NCBI GenBank assembly: GCA_903813345.2
Contig: CAIIXF020000235.1
Span: 332,659 to 396,658 of the forward strand
Reading direction: 5' to 3'
Source of the DNA: Owenia fusiformis
Taxonomy: Eukaryota; Annelida; Polychaeta; Sabellida; Oweniidae
DNA: 64,000 nucleotides
Of this stretch, positions 9,642 to 21,500 are shown piece after piece. The position numbers and the translations under genes are program-made. Numbering within the stretch: position 1 is the stretch's first letter; each line of letters starts with the position of its first letter. The notes below the pieces were generated by a model that had not been told where the DNA came from, searched no databases, and saw only the letters and a program-made list of their open reading frames with translations.

Positions 9642-12288
9642 TGTGACGATCCTTCAGATTACTTTGAGCATGGTAATGGAATTGCCTTGAAGGATTGTCA
9701 CTTTGTTTTCAACTTTTTGCTCTTCACTTTATCAATTGTGCTTTTAGTTACTCAATATTTCAAGAGTTATAAAATAATTTAAATTCTGTAAAAGGGTAGT
9801 CAGTATTACTACTTTGGCTATACTCTTAAAGTATGGTTAAAGTTAAATCATTTTACTCTATATTTATATTGAGGTTAATAACCTTCTTTTGTGTTTTTCA
9901 TGTAATATTATTTACAGGATTAATGTCAACATAATATATTTTGTTCATGATAAGAGTTTAATATGAAGGTTTTCGGCCCAGTTTCATGTTTAATGCTACG
10001 TTACAAACTTTTTAGAAAGGGCAGTTGTCTGGGTTTGTTTCAAAATCCAAAGTGAGGCTTATTAAGCTTGATTTAAGTAAATAAGCACGATTTAAGTGAA
10101 TTGTCTTTTTCTGTGCTTTTACGATTCGAATTCAAGCCGGCCAGACATGGAAAACATTTTGTGGAATTTGAAACATTAAATCGTCACTAAAATTGGATAT
10201 TTATATTGCCGCAGATAAACCAACTTAGGTGTACGAGTTGGTAAAGGTAATTGACTTGATCTAATTGTATTTTTGCAGAGTTTTAGTCTTTGAAAAGAAG
10301 TATCTGTACACTTGACTTTTTCCTTAATTTTATTTATTTGCCTTGTGAACATCCCATGTTTAAATTGTCCCAGGGATTGTTAAGGAACATTTGACAAGGT
10401 TAACGCAAAGTTACACGCAGAGTTTTTGTCTTAAAGAACCTATGTAACTTATTAATCAGCGTCGAAAGCAAGTTCCCGGGGTTCCTTATTGAACCTTCTA
10501 TACAACATCCCCACAGGGAATCGTTTAGGAATATTTGACAAGGTGTACGAAAAGTTACTGTCTTTACGAACCTTATGTAACTTGCTCTAAACCAGAGTCA
10601 ACTGCAAATTCCAGGGGTTCATAGACACCTTTATACGACATTCCCCCCCCCCCCATCCAGTTTGGGACTGTATTTAGTTTGTTCACAGGGTAAATTTTAT
10701 TGATACACTAGAGATACTCCTTTGTATATTTGTATGTTAAATTCTGGGTAATTTAAAGGTGAAATCCCGGGCTTATGGGACCATTATCAAACAACTGATC
10801 ATTGAAGTACTTTTAAGGGTCATGGTCATTCGAACCCCATTTTCGGACTTAAGACACCCCCTCCCCTTCTAGTTTTCCATGTCTGGTCTAATTCTATGTT
10901 AACCACATTCTAATTCATCATAGATACTAGAATACTTTTAAAATACTGTTTCCCATTTGTTTGCCAATTGTACCTTAGTCTGATAGTGGCAAAATGATGT
11001 TCCACTTTTCATGTGAGTAGTATAGAGAGCTGATTTCAACCCCACCAGGGATTATATAAAATTGCACTGTTGAGTTACATTTTTGGGAAAAGACACATTT
11101 TAGGCTTTGTTGCAAATTGTTTAACTGAACTTCCATTAGCTGTGCTGTTTTATGCATGTTTGGTTTGAGAGATTATTTACTTGATATACCATCTCGGCAG
11201 TACTGAATTGTGTAATGTTTCTGTAGATTAGTAAATAGAAATAGAGTCGTTTTTATACATTATATGAAAATCCACAGAATATCACTTGTTGTGTTCGATT
11301 ATTTATATATATGTTAGAAAATTCCCCTTTCATTTTATCTGAAGTAGATTCTGGATTCAAAATAGATTCCGACTAAATTCCAGGTGACTTAAGTGATACT
11401 AACATTCAAGCAACAAGCTTTATCTTAGCTCATATTTGCTAAGGGCTTCTTTGAATAACAATCACTCACAATAAGTCATACATATATTTTCCCAGAAACT
11501 ATGCAATAGTGCAAAGCTAAAGTACAATCCAGGATCTTACTTTCTTATTTAACCTTTATCTTATTGAGAATATTAGTGAGAATTTCATTCACCCTGGTTC
11601 CAAGTCGTTACCTCAAACATCATTTACTTCCAATGTTTTCTTACTTGCTTGTTTAAATGGTGTACAAGTAATATTGTCCCCTGATGAGTTTGACAGACTC
11701 TTGATTTGAAATAGCCCTACTTTAATTCTTACAAAATCTCCCATTTTAAGTGTGAACAGTGAGCTTTATATACAGCTCGAAGTCCATTGTAGCCCCCAGT
11801 GGCTAAGACTTCTACCTGGTTATACTCACACCCTAACATTATACTTATTTGATACAACTGAACACTGGGCACATTCAGAATCTGGAGTCTGTTGCCATTC
11901 GCCTTTATGAGACAAACAACTTACATTGAAAACTGACAAATCTTACTTAGTCTATATTCAGATTTTGTTATCCCGTAATTGTTTTCCCGAAATTGTCCCA
12001 CTTCATCCCAATTATTTTTATCCCAGAATTTATCCCTAATTTTTTATCCCTAAATTTATCCCTAATTTATCCCTAAATTTTCATCGCAAAATTTATCCCA
12101 ATTTGATCCAATTTTGTTATGATACTGTGAACACGGATGTTGTTCAAATAAATAGGGATACACATTTCAACTTTTACTTGAACTTGTCCCGAAACTAAGT
12201 TAATGAAAACATCAAATCAAACTATTGATTCTTAGACTGTATTCTGTTTACGACCCCCAAACCACGCTACCACACGAGGGTCGTGACA
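9642..12288 (+). repeat. 3' long terminal repeat
   Basis: 2647 bases. The 3-base length difference from the 5' LTR is explained by the poly-C run at about 10643 (12 C against 9 at about 3135). Every other stretch I compared reads the same. Confidence 0.93.
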
Positions 12289-12292
12289 ATAC

Positions 12293-14170
12293 TGACCAGT
12301 GACATATATCGACATGGTGTGTCCGGTTCCAATTCCAGCCAATCCGAACATATATAGTATTCCACATAACTCCAGTGCATGAAATAACCAATTGCAGCAT
12401 CCAAGGTCATTCTTTATGTGGTTGTCAAGGTGACACGTTGACTCTACAAATTGGAATTGATGCTTTGCCCACTTGAGCCTTGCAAAAAGTTTTATTGACA
12501 ATATATTCTTTTAGCGATGTTGTATATTTTAGTTAAATGGTAAAAATATTTCGCAATGTTTGAAAAGAATCTAAGCCCAAGACTCAATGCATTGTGGAAT
12601 GACCATGAAGCTGCGTATCTCTTGCAAATTTTGGAAAGCAACCCCTTCAAGGAATAGTCATTCCACATTGCACCAAGTCCAGCAGGGCTTAAATCCTTAA
12701 ACATAGCACAGTCCGCATTTAATTTTCACATTCATTAGTTTCCCATAGTGACTGTCAATACTATTATTTTCCTTTCAAAAAGGCACCGATTCAAGACTGC
12801 GGAATATGTTAATAAATTAAACATTTGGATGTTGTGGTCATGTTAAAGGCCTAAATTTCTGTTAAGTAGAAACCCAGGGTGAAGCTATTAATTAAGCTGG
12901 CTGAAATTGAAAGTTTCAGTCATGCTAATGAGCATATTTACATAAATGAATTGTCTAATTTCACAAAAACTAAACAACATTTTAGGAATTTGATTTGAAA
13001 TTTATAGTCCTTATAGATTCATGAACTACTGTAACAAGAATGAGCTTGTAACTCATAATAATTATTTTGCTATAGCAGAAAGTTTGAAAAAATTCTTATT
13101 TTGTTTGAACTGGACATTTAAACTGCCATATTTGGCTGTTGTGGGCTGTTTCATCTGCCTTTTATACCCGATTTTGGTCTAAACATTCCATATCTTGAGA
13201 TGAGATGAAGCAGTTCAGTTGTTTTTTACATCTTGTTAATTGTTCATAATGTATGGGTCATCCAATTATTTGAAATCAAGACTTGATCAGATCGACGACA
13301 ACAACGACGACAATGTTATTGTATGCCGGGTATCACTTTGGTTTTGATGATTTAATTCTTCTATAACAGCTGAACAGCAGCTAGGGATGGTTGGGTGTTT
13401 GTGTATATAGGCCACTAATACTACAAGTTCATAAATCAGCTGAGCTTGTATGTTAGGCAAAAAGCTATTTGAACCTCAACACGGCGTGTAAGAAAGAAAA
13501 AACACTCTTAACACAAGGTCCGTGACCATTTACCCCTGCCGTAGACCCATGATACAGCCCAAGATCTTTAGCCCTACTCTGCAATTAAACACTTGATATT
13601 CTGAAGACACAAACTGAGATGATAATTAATATCTCCAAGACTGACTGAAATTCGTAAGTTGTTCATAATTCGAAAACCAGCATGTGAGCATGCGCAAATG
13701 TAACCTAGTATTATTCCCAACAGCGGGGACCATATTGCATTAAGCTCTAAGACATTTGACATCCGCATCAGTTGCTATAGTTACAGTCATATTAAAATCA
13801 CGCAATATTGATCAATGCAACAAGCATGGCGTTCAAAATATGATATCTTGTTGAGACCTGAAACAACGGAAAGTATGGTATTGGTACACGCTAATGCAAT
13901 GGAGCAAACAGGCAGAATTTTAATTCCGTAATGGACAACACCTCATATTACAACCATGTGAATACATAATTATGAGCAAGTAAAAGCAAGGATCACTAAG
14001 TTAATTGACACTTATTACAATTTCAGAGGGACTTTATACACTGTAATACTGCAGGTTACTATAGTATCATATCAAGATGAATATTCAAGATTCATATTTC
14101 TGATGTACGGATAGTATAGAAAGACATAAAGAAGCACTTTTATATAGTTAAGACCTTTCACAAAATTACA
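12293..14170. other. Intergenic, no gene recognised
   Basis: Ordinary AT-rich sequence with short random frames on both strands. It contains no recognisable exon and no clear transposon ends. Confidence 0.5.
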
Positions 14171-15993
14171 ATGTATAGCTTGAACACACTGAGATCGTTC
14201 CGCAGTTCTATGTTACAGGAAAGGACAATAACAATGCTTTCCAATGGGGTCAAACCATATAAGGATATACCAGGCCCGCGAGGTATGCCCATATTAGGAT
14301 CTTTAATAAGCGCACTCCGTACCGGTCTACTTCAACAGCAACAGCTTCATAAATATTTCCAGAGGCAAGCTGAGATTTACGGGCCTATATATAAAGAAAA
14401 ACTGGGCTCTTATGAACATGTGAATATATTCGACCCCGATGATGCAGAGTACTTGTTGAGGCGAGATGGACAGTATCCACAGCGGGTACAGTTTCCTGCT
14501 TGGGATTTATATCGCAAAGATCGTAACCTGTCAATGGGATTACTTATGAGGTTGTATATTACAATATGCGCAATTGACACCCTATATATTCCTCTATCGT
14601 TTAAATGAATACATAATGATTCTGAATTGACCTTTTTCCATTTAAATGGAAAATAGATGGCATCATGGGTATTGGTAGGGCTAAGGTAGGGCTAGAATAC
14701 ATGTAAATGTATTGCCAGAGTCTATTAATTTCTTGATTTAGAAGTATTTCCATTTGGATCAACTAAAAACACCATTGGAATATAACTATATGATCTTATT
14801 GACATATGGATTGTTATTTCACATTAGAATTGTGATCCTTTAAAGGTTTTTCAGCATTGTGTCAATGGGGATTTAGCCTGGCCCTTTTTAGACAACTAGA
14901 AAATCATTAGAATTTGAATAAAGGTTAAAAATGGTGAAAAGGATAAACAGAATTCAAATATGCCATCAAATAGAAGAAAATGTTAGCCTTTAATGGTTGA
15001 AAATCCAGATCTCCCAAAATCTCATTTAAAACGAGACTTTAACGAGATTTCAAAGCTATACGGAAAAAGGACCATTGTTTCATGTTTGCTCACCACACAA
15101 CTCCTTTCAGTCATGCAGAAGAGTGGCATAAGAACCGTATACCATTCAACAGATTTCTAATGCGCCCAAAGCCTGTCGCTGGCTACACTGGGATCATGGA
15201 CGAGGTGGCTACGGATATGGTAGAAAGACTTGATAGGATACGCAAGCACACTGGTCTAGTGGAGGAACTTTATGACGAGCTATATAACTGGTCCATCGAA
15301 TGTATGTATGAACACAAGATAGTCACTGCGATAAATTAACAACCAGTAACTACTACGAGCTTTTATTTCGACGGTGCTTTAGATTTCCCCATGTCACATG
15401 TTGATCTTCCCAGTGGAATATATAAGTTCTAATTCGTTCTAGATAAGTTCAAATGAGTGACATCAAGTTAAATCTTAGTTTTGCTCTTACAACCCGTCAC
15501 AGAAATACCCTTCTGGGTGGTCACAAAATATAATGTTTGACGATATTAACATCAATTCTTATATTTTAATTGTAGTAATTATTTAGGAACAAAATTAGAT
15601 GGTATATATTTATCCGCTAACGCTATCCAATGGTGTCTTCCGATTGATGAATGAATGAAGGAAGTGTATGATTTAAGTCATTGGCAATTATTTTATTTAA
15701 AAGAATGGAAACAAAGCTTCCTTCAGAGCCTATTTTGGATATTTTTTCTATGAATTACTCTGCTTAGCGTTTGTCCATCTCAATTTCAGCTGGAGGCACG
15801 ATGTTCTTTGAAAGAAGACTCGGATGTTTAAATGACAACAGAAACCCAGAAATAACAGAATTCATCAAAAGTATTCGTAATATCTTAACGGGTAGCGACG
15901 TGTTTTTCTTCCTTTCTCCTCGACTTGCGAAAACTCTGAGACTACCTGCATGGAAACAATTGGAGCAAACCTTGGACACCATGTTCCGTATTT
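14171..15993 (+). CDS. Cytochrome P450, mitochondrial-clan type, first three exons only
   Basis: Exons 14171-14550, 15111-15301 and 15790-15993 join in phase (2, 1, 1) through GT/AG introns to about 258 residues. The start is an Arg/Ser-rich, acid-free leader (MYSLNTLRSFRSSML) like a mitochondrial targeting peptide. Then come the proline-rich hinge D-I-P-G-P-R-G-M-P-I-L-G, the B-helix region with Y-x-L-L-R-x-D-G-x-Y-P, and the C-helix E-E-W-H-K-N-R-x-x-x-N. Exon 3 carries F-x-x-R-L-G-C-L, typical of the CYP10/11/24/27 group. Mitochondrial P450s are monooxygenases, often acting on sterols or vitamin D-like substrates. The I-helix, the E-x-x-R K-helix and the haem-binding Cys loop are missing: a fibrinogen-like fragment, a mariner fragment and a 500-N gap follow instead. 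A truncated gene or exons lost in the assembly gap are both possible. Confidence 0.85.
14600..15085. repeat. MITE-like repeat in P450 intron 1, relative of the 51.2-kb insertion
   Basis: The segment near 15020-15075 reads, on the minus strand, tATAGCTTTGAAATCTCG then TAAAGTCTCGTTTT. This closely matches the start of the 501-bp insertion at 51168 (ATAGCTTTTGAAATCTCG, TAAATCTCGTTTT). The outer limits in the intron are approximate. Confidence 0.45.
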
Positions 15994-15999
15994 GTAAGT

Positions 16000-16333
16000 T
16001 GACCTTAGAACTCCAAAACATCGTTGAGAAGTAGAACAAAGATGATACACACCCATTTCTTCTCTCTGTGGTCTGCCACAAATGCTGGTATAAAACGGAC
16101 AAAAAACATGATAGTATGATGTATCATTGTTTTATTTTATGTCACCCACATATCTAAACATAAGATCGTATGTGTCTCTGCGTGCTCTAATTTGATGGTT
16201 TTAATTTCATTTAATTTCATTTAGATACATAGATCTGGGAAACCCATTCTAATACATACATCCACGGTTAGTATTACACGTTGGACCGTCCGGGTAAACT
16301 GAAAACAGATTAGAGTTTCCACATTGAATATTG
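16000..16333. other. No feature seen between P450 exon 3 and the fibrinogen-like fragment
   Basis: AT-rich DNA with no fourth P450 exon that I can recognise in any frame. Confidence 0.4.
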
Positions 16334-16600
16334 TTATTTCACCAAGCACCTCTTTCTCTCACGGGCCATCCAATTTGTACGAAAAGGTTGGTTATCGTTG
16401 CCAGACACCGTTCCATCATTGACAGTACTTGTCCCTGTAGAATTATAACCACTAAGAGCTTGATATGTATATTCACTCCCCTCTTCACCTATTCTGAAGG
16501 CAGCATACTCCGCAATTACTTGTTGATTGTCCCATCCACCAAGTTCAAATCGTACTTTGTTGTCTCCTCGCTTGAGAATAGTTAGAAGCCTCAAATCCAA
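16334..16600 (-). pseudogene. Fibrinogen-like (FReD) domain fragment
   Basis: The minus strand encodes LDLRLLTILKRGDN..FELGGWDNQ, AEYAAFRIGEEGSEYTYQALSGYNSTG and NDNQPF. This follows the central part of fibrinogen C-terminal domains (L-R-V-x-L-x-D-W, A-x-Y-x-x-F-x-V-G-x-E, L-x-x-x-G-Y-x-G, then a hydrophobic-F-S-T-x-D-x-D-N-D calcium loop). The expected D-x-D-N-D is absent; the frame goes F-R-T-N-W-M-A-R-E instead. No upstream N-terminal part (C-x-x-x-x-x-x-G-x-Y) is visible nearby. FReD proteins are secreted pattern-recognition lectins such as ficolins and tachylectin-5. It is probably a decayed or orphan exon. Confidence 0.6.
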
Positions 16601-17465
16601 TGAAGTATGCCCTCTTGTGGTGACCCAAATCCATTTTTGTAGACATCTTATGTTCGATTATGAAAGATCTCCCCGGCATTGAATTGGTGTGCAATAACCA
16701 ACCATTCTCATAGTTCGCGATCACAGGTTTGTGTCGTTATTTGGTTGTTCCATTTCTGGCCAGATGACAGTCTTCATTAATGGTATGTTTGTTGTAAATA
16801 CAGTGAGAGAAAATATACATTTAGCATTTAGATTGCTTTTCATTGTCAATTCAAAAAAGTTTTAATCAACTAAGCATAGAGATAAAATATTGTCAGCTGC
16901 GTGTTATTGACCTCGTCGATGATGATGATGGATGCAAGTTAAGAAACCGCCCATAAAAACATGAGCATAATATATTTTGTGAGCATTTTACATACCAGTA
17001 ATCATATTTAGTTTACTCTCCATGGATGTTAGTTGATCCATCACTTTGACTTTATTCTAAATGCTTTTCTAATTTCCGACTTTAGCGTTGATAGATCACC
17101 ACTGTCAGCATTTGCACGACTTCGAAAACGATACTATTGTGTTATATGTAGGCTGTTCGTTGCAACAATAAACTTTAGGTAAAATTGAAAACAAGTTGCA
17201 GCTGACATCATGAGCTCATCTAGGCTAAGTATCAAAAACGTCAACAGCCATATAGACCACAACATCGACAAGACGATGGGGTAAAAACTTTTTGGATGGT
17301 TTACCCTGACCAATTAATGCAAAGCCGTCTAAAGCAATAGTTAGATTGAGTTCTGAGACTGTAAGAAAAAACGGAAATTAACAATTTCCATCAAACTCCT
17401 GAACCGAGTTTGGTTATGCCACAATTAATTCTCCATATGGTGACAAAATTACCTTTTAATTATAC
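16601..17465. other. Intergenic, no gene recognised
   Basis: No open frame or splice-bounded exon that I could assign. A short GATGATGAT run sits near 16918. Confidence 0.4.
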
Positions 17466-17817
17466 AGGGTGGTCCAAAAAAATGGGACACTCGTATTTCA
17501 AAAATATATATTGATTTTCTTGATGAAAACATGTCATATTATATACCAATGGATAGGGAATTGACTCATCTTTAATTTGGTATATCATAAGTTCAAATTT
17601 ATTACAATGTCTGTCAACCAGCATCCATTATATAAATGACGTCATTTTCGTTTCAAAACGGGTTTTCCGAAACTTGCAAAAACCAAATTTATTGTCAACT
17701 TTATTTACATAAACAGACGTTCAATATGTACACCATTTTGATCAATTGCAGCCCTTAAATTTGGCCTAAACTGGTCAATAGCATCATTGATATGCTGTTG
17801 AGACAATGAATTTCACT
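17466..17817 (-). mobile_element. Tc1/mariner-type transposon fragment running into a gap
   Basis: It starts CAGGGTGGTCCAAAAAAATG, the kind of terminal sequence seen at mariner-family ends. On the minus strand, just before the N run, the frame encodes a Q-H-I-N-D-A-I-D-Q-F-R-P-N-L-R-A-A-I-D segment followed by Q-N-G-V-H-I-E. This resembles the C-terminal end of IS630/mariner transposases. The rest is lost in the 500-N gap. Confidence 0.6.
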
Positions 17818-18317
17818 NNNNNNNNNNNNNNNNNNNNNNNNNNNNNNNNNNNNNNNNNNNNNNNNNNNNNNNNNNNNNNNNNNNNNNNNNNNNNNNNNNN
17901 NNNNNNNNNNNNNNNNNNNNNNNNNNNNNNNNNNNNNNNNNNNNNNNNNNNNNNNNNNNNNNNNNNNNNNNNNNNNNNNNNNNNNNNNNNNNNNNNNNNN
18001 NNNNNNNNNNNNNNNNNNNNNNNNNNNNNNNNNNNNNNNNNNNNNNNNNNNNNNNNNNNNNNNNNNNNNNNNNNNNNNNNNNNNNNNNNNNNNNNNNNNN
18101 NNNNNNNNNNNNNNNNNNNNNNNNNNNNNNNNNNNNNNNNNNNNNNNNNNNNNNNNNNNNNNNNNNNNNNNNNNNNNNNNNNNNNNNNNNNNNNNNNNNN
18201 NNNNNNNNNNNNNNNNNNNNNNNNNNNNNNNNNNNNNNNNNNNNNNNNNNNNNNNNNNNNNNNNNNNNNNNNNNNNNNNNNNNNNNNNNNNNNNNNNNNN
18301 NNNNNNNNNNNNNNNNN
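17818..18317. other. Scaffold gap of 500 N
   Basis: Exactly 500 N, a conventional gap filler, so the true distance is unknown. Open frames that pass through it are meaningless. It probably hides the rest of the mariner element and the last exon of lectin gene D. Confidence 0.99.
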
Positions 18318-18519
18318 CATGCCTGGCCAATTCGTTGTTGATTTTACTAACTATCTTATTGGCTTCATCGACTTTTGGATATTTGTACGTGAAGAAACAG
18401 TAGTAGCACATCATAAGTAGCACATCATAATATATTCAATTGTTCAATAAAGCTACACGGAGCAACACTCCAACATGCAAAACAAGTATAGCCAATACTA
18501 GTTATACTAGATATAGTAC

Positions 18520-21500
18520 CTTCTACACTCGCTAAATTAGTACCACAGTTGTCGCTTCCTCGACACTGTCTATTAAACAAAACCACAGATCCAATATCGT
18601 ACTGAGAAAGCAGGTCGACCTTCCACCATGGTTTGGTATCACCAACATCACTGCTAATGCATGATAAATGTCCAGCATCACCATCTATGTTGCCATCAAC
18701 TGCTGCGGCAGCTGGGGGAAAACCGTCATGAAGTGACGATTGTGTGGCAACTTTACCAAGTGCAAGGTTGTTTAACTCTGTAATTCAATCAGGCAATATT
18801 TTATTTATGTATTTATAATCCTTATGAGATATTTAAATAAAATATGTTTCAAAACAGCTTATTATGACCCTTTTGATGATAGAACATTGGTAGTATATTG
18901 TTCTATCACCGCGGTGTTAGTGGATTGCGTAATATTTTAATGAGGTTTCTTTCAAGGTATCACTAAAAACAATAAGCCATGCAGTGCAAATTATATGCTC
19001 GTGTGTTTTCAACAAAAATAGCCTATCCAAGCGCTTGGATAGGCTATATCAAAACCTCAGTAAAATATTACGCAAATCACCAGCACCTCGAATATAATAA
19101 AATACAGTAAAAATAAAGTATTATTGTAAGTTGGTAATGAGAAATGATACTTACTTGATGGCCGAAAAACAGCAACTTCACAGAGTGTGAAGAAATTTGT
19201 GTCTTGCAACTGAACCCTAACATAGCGTCCTTTCATTCCACTAGGGCAGTAAAACATCTGACAACCCTTCTTGCAGGGTTGCAGTGCTGCGTTTCTGTAA
19301 AAAGTACACAGCTCCCACTTTTTGGCGTTTTTGCTAACTTCAATTTTGAAGTTTGAAAGACGATCTATAGAAAAATAAAAACAGTTGTCACATTTTCCAT
19401 ACTTTTTTGTATCACATTTATTATAATATAAGGGAATTGCCACAAACAAACGTTCTTTATCATTGAAAATGTGGTGCAACCTACCATGATTTTAAAATAT
19501 ATGTGTTACCGTTTATAAACATATAAGCGCAAATGCCAAAGGGAAGGGTGACTAAAAACTTTAAAGAAACCCAACAAGAAAAGCAAACTGTAAGTGTAAA
19601 TCTGTTATAAGAAAAGTAGACCCTATATATCCCAAAGCCATGATCTAACGCTAAGAGAAACAATGTCTAACATCCCTCTCCCCCCTCCAATCGAGAACCA
19701 ATATCACAATCCAGGACCAGAGGCCTCATTATCATCTGGTCGCAAATAGTTGCGTTGCGTCTGCGATGCGATTGCGATCGCAATTCGTAACGCATGCGAT
19801 GCGTGATATTATCAATTGAGCGCAATCGCAGACGCAAAGCAATCGCAAAACAATTAAAACGTAAAAGTTGCGATCGCAAGTCTAGAGTGTATTTTGGCGC
19901 GAAATTTAAAAGGACACTGGCGCTAGTTTTTGACATTGATTGGTTGAAATTGATAGAAATCCAATAATTGATATGATTTGATTGGTTGCGCATGCATTAC
20001 ACTTGTGCAAGACATAAACCCATATTTAATCCCGACCAGTAAATAAGCTTTTTATCCCATGATATTCATGACTCTCTTCATAAAATCAATAGTTCAAACT
20101 GATTTTTGTATGAAACAAAACAAGACAATACATTCAGTCTATAAAATAGGACTGAACTTTATGACATTTTGAAACTATAAAAGTTTTATTGTATAACATA
20201 AACACATCAACATCAAAATAATTGTGTTCATGTCCATCACAGGGCATTCGCATATTGTTCAGATTTCTATGACGTTGACTGTCCCTGTCAGAGCACGATG
20301 ATGGAATTACAAATCGCCTATGTTTAATAGAGTAATCTTCATACTTCTTAGTTTCAAATTTTCAATTTTGTTTGGCAAAATATCGTTGCTCACATAAGAA
20401 CATCATTTTAGAACGCTATATCGAGCCAACTGAATGAAACAGGAAGCTTTGTTTAGCAAAAATTCCCGGGAGGTGAATAACATTTTCAAGAGCGGGATCG
20501 GGAGGTGAATACAAAAAAATGTGGGCATGCCTTCTTGCCTATAAACGTTGTGGGGCCATAATAAGTCGGCCTTTTTGGGCATTAATAGGCATTGAAGGAC
20601 CTTATTTTAAAAGAAAATGGGCCTGTATTTTCAAAATTCCGGCCATCCCTTGATAATCAATTAAAGTAAGCTTTTATCCCATATTATTTTGTATGAAACA
20701 CAATCAAACTACAGTCAGTGAAACCTGTCTTAGAGAACAACTCTCTCAAGTGGACACCTGTGTCTAGTGAACACCCCTTCTCAGCACATACTCCATTGAC
20801 TTCTGTAAGATCGCCTCTATATATGTAGTAAATACTTACCTACAATGAACAAATTTTTGTGGCTCCATATTGGTGTTCACTGTACACAGGTTTTACTATT
20901 TCTTATGTATAAAACTCTGGCAATTATAGCATACGCATTTTGAAATATAAAGACTTTATTGTATACCATCAACAGATCAAGAAATTCAATATGCTCCACG
21001 TTGGTGTAAGACTCTTTAACTGTGTAAGACTCTTTAAATTCTATGAGTGTGTATAAGTATTATCACACCCTTGGTATACAAGGGGTGTATCCTGAGGGTG
21101 TATCTGAGCTATTTTATAGTTTGATATACCAATAATAAATATAGATAGTGTTGTTCATGAAAACTTACCAGGATATGCATCATTGCAACAATAATGGGAC
21201 AATTATGTATTTCATGAAGTGCCATACTACTTTGCTCTAGCACATTGTTGTGAATGTATCATTGATTAAACAAAATCGTGTTTTGTGTTGAAAGCAAACA
21301 ATTATAGAGAAAATCTACCGAGAAATTGGTTTAAATGGCAAAGACACGATGTCTTTGAGATTTGCACTCGATATTATGCGTTTCGAATTGTCAGAATCTT
21401 TAAAAACATAGTAAAAAGAAAACTACATATTCTTAACTTACCTTGCCATAATAGTAACAACTTCTGTAATCATATTGGAAACGTATGGTTGGCTAATGCC

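Larger units (their letters stand above)
2134..12288 (+). mobile_element. Complete gag-only LTR retrotransposon, about 10.2 kb
   Basis: Two long direct repeats (2134-4777 and 9642-12288) start TGTGACG and end CGTGACA, that is TG...CA termini. They flank an internal region of 4.86 kb. The bases ATAC occur directly before the 5' LTR (2130-2133) and directly after the 3' LTR (12289-12292), a 4-bp target duplication. A primer-binding-like stretch follows the 5' LTR and a purine tract precedes the 3' LTR. The only long coding region is a gag-like protein with a retrotransposon gag domain and two CCHC knuckles. No protease, reverse transcriptase, RNase H or integrase is visible, so mobility would need a partner element. 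The LTRs look identical except for a poly-C run of 9 versus 12, so insertion was very recent. The gag domain type and the 4-bp duplication point to the Ty3/gypsy group, but without pol this is an inference. Confidence 0.93.

Noticed and set aside
17755-18423. Open frames of about 200 codons crossing 17.8-18.3 kb, and similar ones at 40.4-41.1 kb
   Set aside because: They consist almost entirely of N and have no meaning.
19667-19993. 108-codon minus-strand frame at the Harbinger end
   Set aside because: Translates the GCGAT subterminal repeats (Arg/Ser-rich) and has no transposase motif.
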